Assembly (NCBI GenBank): GCA_964453915.1 | Contig: CAYVPW010000029.1 | Location: forward strand, 1 to 16,201 | DNA length: 16,201 bases | Direction of reading: 5' to 3' | Origin: UBA1259 sp964453915 | GTDB lineage: Bacteria > Bacillota > Clostridia > Christensenellales > Borkfalkiaceae | In this document: one piece after another, positions 6,909-12,641 of the stretch | Layout: every line of letters begins with the position of its first letter | Numbering within the stretch: the stretch's first letter is position 1 | Program-made: the position numbers and the translations under genes | The notes under the pieces: generated by a model | What the model was told of the DNA's origin: nothing | The model's database searches: none | The model's input: the letters and a program-made list of their open reading frames with translations, nothing else

Positions 6909-8252
6909 ATGAAAGACGTTTTAAATCGAAATTTAATTAATTTAGCCCAAAAATTAGATGCACCTCTGTATCTTGTAGGTGGATTTGTTAGAAATTATTT
7001 GGCGTACGGATACGTTTCTAAAGATATAGACGTTGCTTCTCCTATGTTAACCGAAACTTTATTAAAAAAATTGGACGCAAGCGGTTTTTCCGTGATAGCG
7101 GAATATAAGCGTACGGGCACGGTTGTTTTTACGGACGGGCAAGACAGGATAGAGTTTACTTCTTTTAGAACGGAAAGTTATTTAAGCGGCGGCACGCATA
7201 CCCCGGAAAAGGTGATATTTACCGATGATATTTGTAAAGACGCAAAGAGAAGAGATTTTAAGTGCAACGCCGTTTATTACGATATTAAACGGGGAGAATT
7301 CGTTGATCCGCTGGGCGGAATTAAAGATATAAACGAAAGGGTGTTGTCTACTGCCCTTTCTCCAGAAGAAGTTTTTTGTCACGACGGTTTAAGGCTTATG
7401 CGGCTTGCAAGATTTTGCGGAGAACTTGGATTTGAAGCGGAAAAACAAACGCTTTGCGGTGCTAAACGTTATGCTAAAAACATAAAAGACATTGCAGCGG
7501 AGCGGGTGTGCGCTGAGTTAAAAATGATTTTATCCGCAGATAAGAAATATCCGTTTTCCGATACAACGGGGCATTATAAGGGGCTGAAAATACTATCTGA
7601 AACGGGCGTTTTAGATTTTATTATGCCGGAGCTTACCCAAGGCAGGGGAATGGAGCAAAGAAAAGATTTTCACGATTACGACGTTCTGGAACACTGTTTA
7701 AGGTGCGCTATGTATGCGGAAGAAAAAATAAGGTTGCCCGCACTATTACACGACGTTGGAAAACCTTACGCCTTAAAAAATACGGGCAGATTTTATTCTC
7801 ACCCGAAAGACGGAATAAAAATTGCAAACGATATTTTAACTTGCTTAAAAGCGGACAAAGAAACGATAGAACGAACTTGTTTTTTAATCGGCGCACATAT
7901 GCTAGACTTAAAAGTGGATATGAAAGAAAATAAGATAAAACGGTTTATCGTGGATAATTATAAATATTTTGATGATTTAATGTTGCTAAAAACGGCGGAT
8001 TTTAGAGCGTGTAAGGACGAAAGCGGTCAACCGCCGACCGTAAAAAGATGGTTAAATATTAAAGATAGAATGGTGAAGGACGGCGTTCCGTTTTCTTTAT
8101 TGGACTTGAAAATTTCCGCAAAAGAACTTATGAATATGGGATATAGCGGAAAAACATTAGGTGCGCAACTTAAAAAACTTTTTTATCTTGCAGTGGAAGA
8201 CCCGTCTGTAAACGACAATTTAAGATTAAGAAAAATTTCCAAAAAAGAATAA
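6909..8252 (+). CDS. cca: CCA-adding enzyme (tRNA nucleotidyltransferase) with HD domain
   Basis: Adds or repairs the 3' CCA end of tRNAs using CTP and ATP. This is a class II nucleotidyltransferase of 447 residues. LVGGFVRN (22-29) is the nucleotide-binding start, and KDIDVAS (38-44) carries the two metal-binding aspartates Asp39 and Asp41. KRRDFKCNAVYYD (about 113-125) is motif C/D, followed by the LRLMRLARFCGELGFE helix. A C-terminal HD phosphohydrolase domain carries HCLRCAMY and LPALLHDVGKP (about 277-287). The HD domain suggests a bifunctional enzyme that may also act as a phosphatase or phosphodiesterase. No Shine-Dalgarno sequence precedes the ATG. The -10 box ends six bases before it, and the start still puts GGFVRN at the usual distance from the N-terminus, so I keep it. 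A lone poly(A) polymerase is unlikely. Confidence 0.92.
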   Translation: MKDVLNRNLINLAQKLDAPLYLVGGFVRNYLAYGYVSKDIDVASPMLTETLLKKLDASGFSVIAEYKRTGTVVFTDGQDRIEFTSFRTESYLSGGTHTPEKVIFTDDICKDAKRRDFKCNAVYYDIKRGEFVDPLGGIKDINERVLSTALSPEEVFCHDGLRLMRLARFCGELGFEAEKQTLCGAKRYAKNIKDIAAERVCAELKMILSADKKYPFSDTTGHYKGLKILSETGVLDFIMPELTQGRGMEQRKDFHDYDVLEHCLRCAMYAEEKIRLPALLHDVGKPYALKNTGRFYSHPKDGIKIANDILTCLKADKETIERTCFLIGAHMLDLKVDMKENKIKRFIVDNYKYFDDLMLLKTADFRACKDESGQPPTVKRWLNIKDRMVKDGVPFSLLDLKISAKELMNMGYSGKTLGAQLKKLFYLAVEDPSVNDNLRLRKISKKE

Positions 8253-8255
8253 TTC

Positions 8256-8284
8256 TTGACACGGAAACCATATGGTAATATAAT
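8256..8284 (+). promoter_or_regulatory. consensus sigma-A promoter with palindromic spacer
   Basis: A perfect TTGACA (8256-8261), 17-base spacer and TATAAT (8279-8284) begin four bases after the cca stop. The spacer contains the 10-base palindrome ACCATATGGT (8267-8276), placed where a repressor could block polymerase. The palindrome may be chance. Confidence 0.85.
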
Positions 8285-8334
8285 TGTCGATAAGGTAAAA
8301 AAGGGTTTTTAGAGATTCTTTTTAGGAGAATTTT

Positions 8335-9897
8335 ATGAGTGAAGATTATAATGTTATACAAACGGAAAACGGCGTAATTGTAAATCCGAAAAGCGATAAA
8401 CAAAGAAAAAAAGAGTATAGAAAAGAGAGAAAGAACAAACGAAACGGCAGAGTGGCGCGTTTTAGAAGGCTTAAAAATTTTATCTTTTTTATAACCGGAT
8501 TTATTTCTGCATTCGTTTTGCTTTTCGGCGGTATAGCGATGGTAGTAAAGTTTATTCCGCTTAATACTTTCGTTCCGGACGAGGTTGTAAAAAGCGATAC
8601 ACTTGGCAGTAAATCAGTTTACGATGCCGTGTTATACATAACCGATTACGGTGTAGAAGACGTGCCGTTTTTATACGACTTGTTGGGCGGTGCACTAAGC
8701 AGTACCGGCATAGTTAATTTGAACGAAGAAAAATTTAAGGAATTAAAGTTTAACGAAACCTTCGGCTCCGGAGTTTTGGAATGTTTGCGTATATCAAAAG
8801 ACCTTTTCGGCGACTTGGGTAATTTAGAATTGTTTAGCACCGTGCCCGTTCCGGAACGCGACGATCCGGAAAACCCCGCAACCACGGATTATAATCCGAA
8901 GTTGTTTTACGTGATAGAATCCGGTAGCATAGAAGGTGGAGATGCGGTTTATAAAAGGGCTTATAACGACGACGGAACAAGGGTGGAGGGCACCGAATTA
9001 AAACCGTTATATTACCCTGCGATAAACGAGCTGAACCTTTTGGACTTGTTAAACGTTTTTGGGGAAAGATTTCAGCTGTTAAAGGTAAAAGATATAGTAA
9101 GAGTTTTGGGCGGCGCACCGGAAGACGGCGATTTGGCGGAAATTATAGGCGATAAAAGAATAAAGGATATGAACGACTTTTCTTTGGAAGAGATAAAACT
9201 TTCTAAGATAATAGAATTGCCTACGGAAGAAAACGGATATGCAAACAAACGCTTATACGACTTGTTGTTAGATGCGACTAGTTTTGACCCCGCAACGGGC
9301 ACTTATAACGATACCAAAATTTATTCGGATATGATTATAGGCGACTTGACGGGTGGAAATTTCAACATAGAAAACGTAAGATTAAACAAGGTTATACAGT
9401 CTGACCCCGCTTCGCCGAACGTGATTTTAGACGAGTTGCTCAGTGACGATAGCGTAAATATCGGCAACTTGGCTACGAAGATAAACGAACTGAGTTTAGA
9501 GGACGTTTACGGTCAAGAAGTGTTTACTACGGACGCTTCCAGTCCTAGCGTTTTAGATACTAACGCAAGATACAGCTATAACGAAGAAACTAAAACATAT
9601 ACGCTAGACAAGGTTAACGGCACGCATTACGTTTCAAACGAAGGTAAGGTTTGGGCGTTTATGTTTTATAACATTACTTCTTCCGATTCGGAAGGATACG
9701 CAACCGCATACGTTAAAAAGGAAATCACCTTTTCAGAACTTCAAAACGGCGTGGGAGACGTTTCGGACGCGGTTATGAACGCAACGATAAGGCAACTGTA
9801 TTTAAGCGGGATATTAAACGCCAAGTACGACAATATTATGGCGCTTACTACGGCTCAAGTTATAGAAAGTCTTAACACTGCACTAGGCAGCATTTAA
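8335..9897 (+). CDS. unrecognised single-pass membrane protein with internal repeats
   Basis: I do not recognise this family. The 520 residues begin with a very basic, probably cytosolic segment (21-46, rich in Lys/Arg). One strong membrane helix follows (about 47-73, IFFITGFISAFVLLFGG), then a large acidic region that should be outside the cell. That region contains repeated units. DFSLEEIKLSKII (281-293), NFNIENVRLNKVI (342-354) and ELSLEDVYGQEVF (385-397) align, each preceded by an IIGD/IGN turn (269-272, 334-337, 376-378) and by LYDLL-like helices (308-312, 364-369). A related LYDLLGG lies at 113-119. There is no lipobox, protease, LPXTG or enzyme motif. The ribosome binding site is AGGAG, 6 bases before the ATG. 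It has its own near-perfect promoter, so expression is probably high. The ribosomal operon downstream has a separate promoter. A surface or envelope scaffold is a guess. Confidence 0.75.
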   Translation: MSEDYNVIQTENGVIVNPKSDKQRKKEYRKERKNKRNGRVARFRRLKNFIFFITGFISAFVLLFGGIAMVVKFIPLNTFVPDEVVKSDTLGSKSVYDAVLYITDYGVEDVPFLYDLLGGALSSTGIVNLNEEKFKELKFNETFGSGVLECLRISKDLFGDLGNLELFSTVPVPERDDPENPATTDYNPKLFYVIESGSIEGGDAVYKRAYNDDGTRVEGTELKPLYYPAINELNLLDLLNVFGERFQLLKVKDIVRVLGGAPEDGDLAEIIGDKRIKDMNDFSLEEIKLSKIIELPTEENGYANKRLYDLLLDATSFDPATGTYNDTKIYSDMIIGDLTGGNFNIENVRLNKVIQSDPASPNVILDELLSDDSVNIGNLATKINELSLEDVYGQEVFTTDASSPSVLDTNARYSYNEETKTYTLDKVNGTHYVSNEGKVWAFMFYNITSSDSEGYATAYVKKEITFSELQNGVGDVSDAVMNATIRQLYLSGILNAKYDNIMALTTAQVIESLNTALGSI

Positions 9898-9914
9898 AAA
9901 GTTATATCAAATAA

Positions 9915-9943
9915 TTGACAAAAAAAACAAACTTTGGTATTAT
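9915..9943 (+). promoter_or_regulatory. promoter of the rpsF-ssb-rpsR operon
   Basis: TTGACA (9915-9920), a 17-base spacer and TATTAT (9938-9943), with TGG directly before it as an extended -10. A TATAAT also reads at 9941-9946, but it is 20 bases from the -35. Transcription would start near 9950, giving a leader of about 75 bases. Confidence 0.8.
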
Positions 9944-9976
9944 AATTAAACTTGTAGTTTAAAACAAGAAATAAAA

Positions 9977-10018
9977 ACCTTGCTTGGCAAAAAGCCAAGC
10001 CGAATAAGACCGGGAGGT
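9977..10018 (+). promoter_or_regulatory. probable S6:S18 autoregulatory leader (rpsF leader element)
   Basis: GCTTGGC (9982-9988) and GCCAAGC (9994-10000) form a perfect hairpin with an AAAAA loop. ACCT (9977-9980) can pair with AGGT (10015-10018), which is part of the rpsF ribosome binding site. This leaves a 3' bulge (10001-10013) flanked by CCG trinucleotides at 10000-10002 and 10010-10012. The described S6:S18-binding leaders, as I recall them, present a bulged CCG mimicking the 16S rRNA site and sit directly before rpsF. Position, SD sequestration and CCG all fit. Exact agreement with the consensus is not checked. Confidence 0.55.
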
Positions 10019-10026
10019 AAATAATT

Positions 10027-10308
10027 ATGACGAAGTACGAGATGCTTTACATTCTTGACACCGCTCTTTCCGATGAAGCGAAAGAAGCAATCATCAAGAA
10101 ATTCGAGGACTTAGTTGTTGGAAACGGCGGCACGATAGAAAAAATCGACCGTTGGGGCGTAAAGAAATTATGCTATCCTATCGACTATAAGCCCGAAGGA
10201 TTTTACGTTTTGATGACTTTTGAAGCGGAAAAGACCATGGTTGTCGAATTGAAACGTGTAGCAAGCATAACCGACGGCGTAATCAGAAGATTGATTACCA
10301 AGAGATAA
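10027..10308 (+). CDS. rpsF: 30S ribosomal protein S6
   Basis: Primary-binding-partner protein of the 30S platform that assembles with S18. The 93 residues match bacterial S6: YEMLYILDTALSDEAKEAIIKKFEDLV at the start, DRWGVKKLCYPIDYKPEGFYVLMTFEAE in the middle (the conserved GxxxLAYPI-like strand), and the RVASITDGVIRRLITKR end (family LxxxDxVLRxLxxK). The ATG at 10027 follows GGGAGG with about nine bases between. It is the first gene of rpsF-ssb-rpsR, the usual order in Bacillota. Confidence 0.97.
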   Translation: MTKYEMLYILDTALSDEAKEAIIKKFEDLVVGNGGTIEKIDRWGVKKLCYPIDYKPEGFYVLMTFEAEKTMVVELKRVASITDGVIRRLITKR

Positions 10309-10318
10309 GGAGAAAAAG

Positions 10319-10729
10319 ATGAACAAAGTTATCCTTGTAGGGAATTTAACGAGAGATCCCGAACTTTCCGAAACGCCTAACGGCGTAGCCGTTTGCAGAT
10401 TTTCTATAGCGGTATCCAGAGATTACGCTAACGCTAACGGAACTAGAGAAACCGATTTTTTCAATATCACGGTTTGGAGAGGAAGAGCGGAAAACTGCGG
10501 TAAATACTTAAAGAAAGGAAACAAGGTTGCAATAGTCGGCAGTTTACAAAATCGTTCTTACGAAGATAAGGACGGAATAAAGAGAAACGTAACGGACGTA
10601 ATTGCAAACGAAGTGGAGTTCTTAACGCCGAAGAGCGCTCAATCCGAAGACGGATATTACAGTGAATCGGAACCTAAAAAAGAACGTCCGCAATTAGAAG
10701 CCATAGACGATAATCAACTTCCCTTTTAA
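10319..10729 (+). CDS. ssb: single-stranded DNA-binding protein
   Basis: Coats single-stranded DNA during replication, repair and recombination, and recruits partner proteins through its tail. The 136 residues begin with the canonical MNKVILVGNLTRDPELSETPNG. The OB-fold then shows CRFSIAVSRDYA, TDFFNITVWRGRAENCGKYLKKGN (about 42-65), and VAIVGSLQNRSYEDKDG. A short hydrophilic linker leads to the acidic tip IDDNQLPF (about 129-136), whose final Pro-Phe docks partner proteins. AAGGAG lies 7 bases ahead of the ATG, ten bases after the rpsF stop. Confidence 0.97.
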   Translation: MNKVILVGNLTRDPELSETPNGVAVCRFSIAVSRDYANANGTRETDFFNITVWRGRAENCGKYLKKGNKVAIVGSLQNRSYEDKDGIKRNVTDVIANEVEFLTPKSAQSEDGYYSESEPKKERPQLEAIDDNQLPF

Positions 10730-10772
10730 AAAGGCGTCTAAGGTGCTTAAAAGAGATTAAGGAGTAATGAAA

Positions 10773-11063
10773 ATGGAAGAAAATACTAACGTTGCCGAAG
10801 TTCAGGCTGCACCCGCTGCACCTGCAAAAGAAGGTAGAAAGTTTGTTAAAAGAATTCCCCGTAGAAAGGTTTGCGCTTTTTGTCAGGGCAAAGTAGATGT
10901 GATAGATTATAAGGATATAAACACCCTTAAAAAATATATCACCGAAGGTGGAAAGATTCTCCCCCGTCGTATGACCGGCGTTTGCGCAAAACATCAAAGA
11001 GTTTTGGCTAAAGCAATTAAGCGTGCAAGACTCGTTGACTTGTTGCCTTTCAAAGGTGAATAA
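10773..11063 (+). CDS. rpsR: 30S ribosomal protein S18
   Basis: Small-subunit platform protein, partner of S6. The core from KFVKRIPRRKVCAFCQGKVDVIDYKD to RRMTGVCAKHQRVLAKAIKRARLVDLLPF is textbook S18, including the CAFC pair. Two in-frame ATGs exist. The one at 10767 is only two bases after GGAG (10761-10764). The one at 10773 is eight bases away and gives a 96-residue protein, so I choose 10773. The N-terminus has an extra Ala/Pro-rich stretch (AEVQAAPAAPAKEG) before the core, making it longer than the common 75-80 residues. It is the last gene of the operon and is followed by a strong terminator. Confidence 0.95.
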   Translation: MEENTNVAEVQAAPAAPAKEGRKFVKRIPRRKVCAFCQGKVDVIDYKDINTLKKYITEGGKILPRRMTGVCAKHQRVLAKAIKRARLVDLLPFKGE

Positions 11064-11110
11064 GATTATTTTAAGTTAAAAATTTGTGCCGGGTAAATAG
11101 CTTGGCAATA

Positions 11111-11144
11111 AATATCCACTAGCCTAGCTGGTGGATATTTTTTT
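11111..11144 (+). terminator. intrinsic terminator of the rpsF-ssb-rpsR operon
   Basis: A 13-pair stem (11111-11123 with 11127-11139, one T-G wobble) closes on a CTA loop and runs into a T tract to 11144. It lies 47 bases after the rpsR stop. Confidence 0.93.
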
Positions 11145-11163
11145 GTGTTAATTGTACAATAAA

Positions 11164-11193
11164 TGGATAAAAAATAACATTTTATGGTAAAAT
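11164..11193 (+). promoter_or_regulatory. candidate promoter inside the gene-free stretch
   Basis: TGGATA (11164-11169), an 18-base spacer and TAAAAT (11188-11193) preceded by TGG, an extended -10 like those of nearby genes. The -35 match is only 4 of 6. No coding region follows for 340 bases, which is why I link it to a possible RNA gene. Confidence 0.4.
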
Positions 11194-11199
11194 TAACAA

Positions 11200-11431
11200 T
11201 TTTTAGACAAAATAGTAAATAATTTGATAAAATATTTCAAAATCCGCGGCGCATTTGCTTTACAAAAAAGCAAAAAAGTAGTATGTTTATATTGTCGAAA
11301 GGGAAAGCCCCTGAGTAGACTCCGTAATTTATACAGTAAAAGTTTTTGTAAAAAACTTTTGTAAAGTGCTCATCATTTTCCCCCTTATCATATATTATTC
11401 AGAAAGCAATTAACCAAGTTAGTTGCTTTTT
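11200..11431 (+). ncRNA. candidate small non-coding RNA, family unknown
   Basis: This is the only long gene-free stretch (11064-11535). Beyond the rpsR terminator it holds a possible promoter and a separate intrinsic terminator, and in between bases that can fold. AATAAT (11218-11223) and GATAA (11226-11230) pair with ATTATT (11394-11399) and TTATC (11385-11389), a closing stem enclosing about 180 bases. Inside lie TTTGCTTT/AAAGCAAA, GGG-AAAG-CCC, GAGT-AG-ACTC, and a 10-base perfect hairpin AAAAGTTTTT-GTA-AAAAACTTTT (11338-11360). CCCCTGAG (11308-11315), followed by CCGTAATTTATACA (11322-11335), resembles the 5' side of the 6S RNA bubble as I remember it from E. coli. However, it sits too far from the putative 5' end, and I see no 6S 3' element. 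It could also be decayed sequence. Confidence 0.35.
11403..11431 (+). terminator. intrinsic terminator ending the candidate RNA
   Basis: AAAGCAATTAAC (11403-11414) pairs with GTTAGTTGCTTT (11418-11429): 12 pairs with one T-G wobble around a CAA loop, leading into TTTTT. It precedes the promoter of the next gene, so it must end a transcript coming from within the gene-free stretch or leaking past the rpsR terminator. Confidence 0.7.
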
Positions 11432-11470
11432 GAATTTTAAATCGGTTTTTATTTAGGTTATACCGTGCGC

Positions 11471-11499
11471 TTGAAAAAAAGCGAAAATAGTGGTATTAT
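11471..11499 (+). promoter_or_regulatory. promoter of the C_GCAxxG_C_C - thiN operon
   Basis: TTGAAA (11471-11476), 17 bases, then TATTAT (11494-11499) with TGG before it. The 12 bases TGGTATTATAAT are identical to those of the rpsF promoter. CGCTT (11468-11472) and AAGCG (11479-11483) form a small inverted repeat across the -35 that could be an operator. Confidence 0.75.
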
Positions 11500-11535
11500 A
11501 ATAAGCGAAGTAATTGCTAAAGAATAAGGTGTGTT

Positions 11536-11973
11536 ATGACAAAGGGTGAAATAGCAAAAGGTTATTTTGAAACGGGTGTAAATTGCGCCCAAGCAGTTGT
11601 GCTTGCTTTTAAAAAAGAAATGGGAAAAACTGAAGAAGAAATAAAAAAGCTATCCATAGGGTTCGGTGGCGGACTTGCAAGGCAAAGACTTGTGTGCGGT
11701 GCGGTTTCCGGTATGACTATGGTTTTATCTTGTTTATTATCGGACGGAAACGATAAGTTGTATTGCTATTCGGTTTTGCAATCTGCTTGCGAAGAGATAA
11801 AAAAAGAGTTGGGTTCTTTAATTTGCGGCGAACTATTGTCCGGAAAAGTTGCGGTAAATACTAACCCTAAACCCGATGACAGAACGGAAGAGTATTATAA
11901 AAAACGCCCGTGTGGAGAGATTGTAAAATTAGTTGCGGACGCTACCGATAAATATTTAAAAGCGGAAAAGTAA
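11536..11973 (+). CDS. C_GCAxxG_C_C family (putative redox) protein
   Basis: Small 145-residue cytosolic protein of the C_GCAxxG_C_C family, widespread in anaerobes and thought to bind a metal or take part in redox chemistry. No reaction is established. The defining cysteines are in place: Cys17 in GVNCAQAVVLAF, Cys54 in the CGAVSGM version of CGAxxG, Cys97 in LICGELLSG, and Cys126 in RPCGEIV. A glycine-rich GFGGGLARQ (42-50) precedes the second Cys, as in relatives. Extra cysteines lie at 66, 77 and 85. AAGGTG precedes the ATG. The stop codon is directly followed by the thiN ATG, so the two are co-translated. A functional link to thiamine is possible but not shown. Confidence 0.85.
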   Translation: MTKGEIAKGYFETGVNCAQAVVLAFKKEMGKTEEEIKKLSIGFGGGLARQRLVCGAVSGMTMVLSCLLSDGNDKLYCYSVLQSACEEIKKELGSLICGELLSGKVAVNTNPKPDDRTEEYYKKRPCGEIVKLVADATDKYLKAEK

Positions 11974-12576
11974 ATGAAAGTTGCCATAATTTTAAAATCG
12001 CCCGAATTTAACGAAGAAGTAAAAGAAGAATTCGTTATATATGCAGATGCGGGCTATAAACACCTTAATGCAGTGGGGAATAAAAAAATTCTTGCGGTAG
12101 TAGGAGATTTTGACAGTTTGCAAAAAAAACCCGAAAATCAAAAAACCGTGATATTGAACAGGGAAAAAAACTATACGGACGGGGAGTATGCCGTAAGATA
12201 CGCCGTATCGGAAGGTGCGGACTGTATAGTTATATACGGTGCGTACGGTGGTAAACCGGAGCACGTTTTGGGCAATTTGGCACTTTTGGGCGTTGCGGAT
12301 AAACTAGGCGTTAAGGCGGTTATAAAACACGGAAATTTTACGACCGAACTTATCGGCGGAAAAACTAATTTAACCGTAAAAAAGGGAGGAACGCTTTCTT
12401 TATTGCCGTTTGGCGGAGATTGTTTATTTTTAAACAGCAAGGGGCTTTATTATCCGCTTATCAACTTAAATCTTACGCCGTACGATACGCGCGGAATTTC
12501 AAACGTTGCGCAGGCGGAAGAAGTGGAGTTGGAAATTATAAAAGGCAAGGCACTTGCGATATACGAAAACAAATAA
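11974..12576 (+). CDS. thiN: thiamine pyrophosphokinase
   Basis: Transfers pyrophosphate from ATP to thiamine to make TPP in the cytosol. The 200 residues show the TPK order. YADAGYKHL (23-31) stands in the ADGGxxHL position, and VVGDFDSL (42-49) is the canonical GDFDS motif. NYTDGEYAV sits in the KDxTDxxxAL position, and IVIYGAYGGKPEHVLGNLALL in the GxxGGRxDHxLxNIxLL position. The C-terminal domain has TPYDTRGISN for the usual TxGLSNE. Conserved Asp of GGRxDH is replaced by Glu, and the first Asp of KDxTD by Asn, so key acidic positions are altered. The ATG abuts the upstream stop codon. The gene faces thiT across a shared terminator, which supports the thiamine assignment. Confidence 0.88.
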   Translation: MKVAIILKSPEFNEEVKEEFVIYADAGYKHLNAVGNKKILAVVGDFDSLQKKPENQKTVILNREKNYTDGEYAVRYAVSEGADCIVIYGAYGGKPEHVLGNLALLGVADKLGVKAVIKHGNFTTELIGGKTNLTVKKGGTLSLLPFGGDCLFLNSKGLYYPLINLNLTPYDTRGISNVAQAEEVELEIIKGKALAIYENK

Positions 12577-12588
12577 AAAGAAGATGAA

Positions 12589-12624
12589 AAAAGTTGCGGA
12601 AAAAATTCCGCAACTTTTAATTTT
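12589..12624. terminator. bidirectional terminator between thiN and thiT
   Basis: AAAAGTTGCGGAA (12589-12601) and TTCCGCAACTTTT (12606-12618) make a perfect 13-base stem with an AAAA loop. The + strand continues with AATTTTTTG, while the minus strand stem runs through AAC into TTTTTTC. It therefore suits both converging genes. Confidence 0.9.
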
Positions 12625-12641
12625 TTGTTTATAAACGGTTA

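Noticed and set aside
7703..7933. 76-codon plus-strand frame inside cca.
   Set aside because: Out-of-frame shadow of the cca HD domain, rich in Arg/Lys and with no family features.
11301..11330. A TPP or other known riboswitch upstream of the thiN operon.
   Set aside because: CTGAG is present but not CTGAGA with its second arm, and a terminator and a fresh promoter (11471-11499) lie between it and the operon, so it could not be in the operon leader.
11308..11336. Firm assignment of the gene-free stretch as 6S RNA.
   Set aside because: Only one short segment resembles remembered 6S sequence, it lies about 90 bases from the closing stem, and no matching 3' bubble element was found.
11329..11376. 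15-codon minus-strand reading frame (MMSTLQKFFTKTFTV) preceded by AAGGGGG, antisense to the candidate RNA, as a possible toxin peptide.
   Set aside because: Too short, with no hydrophobic helix typical of type I toxins, only a weak promoter, and much of it encoded by a simple A/T hairpin. Chance is likelier.
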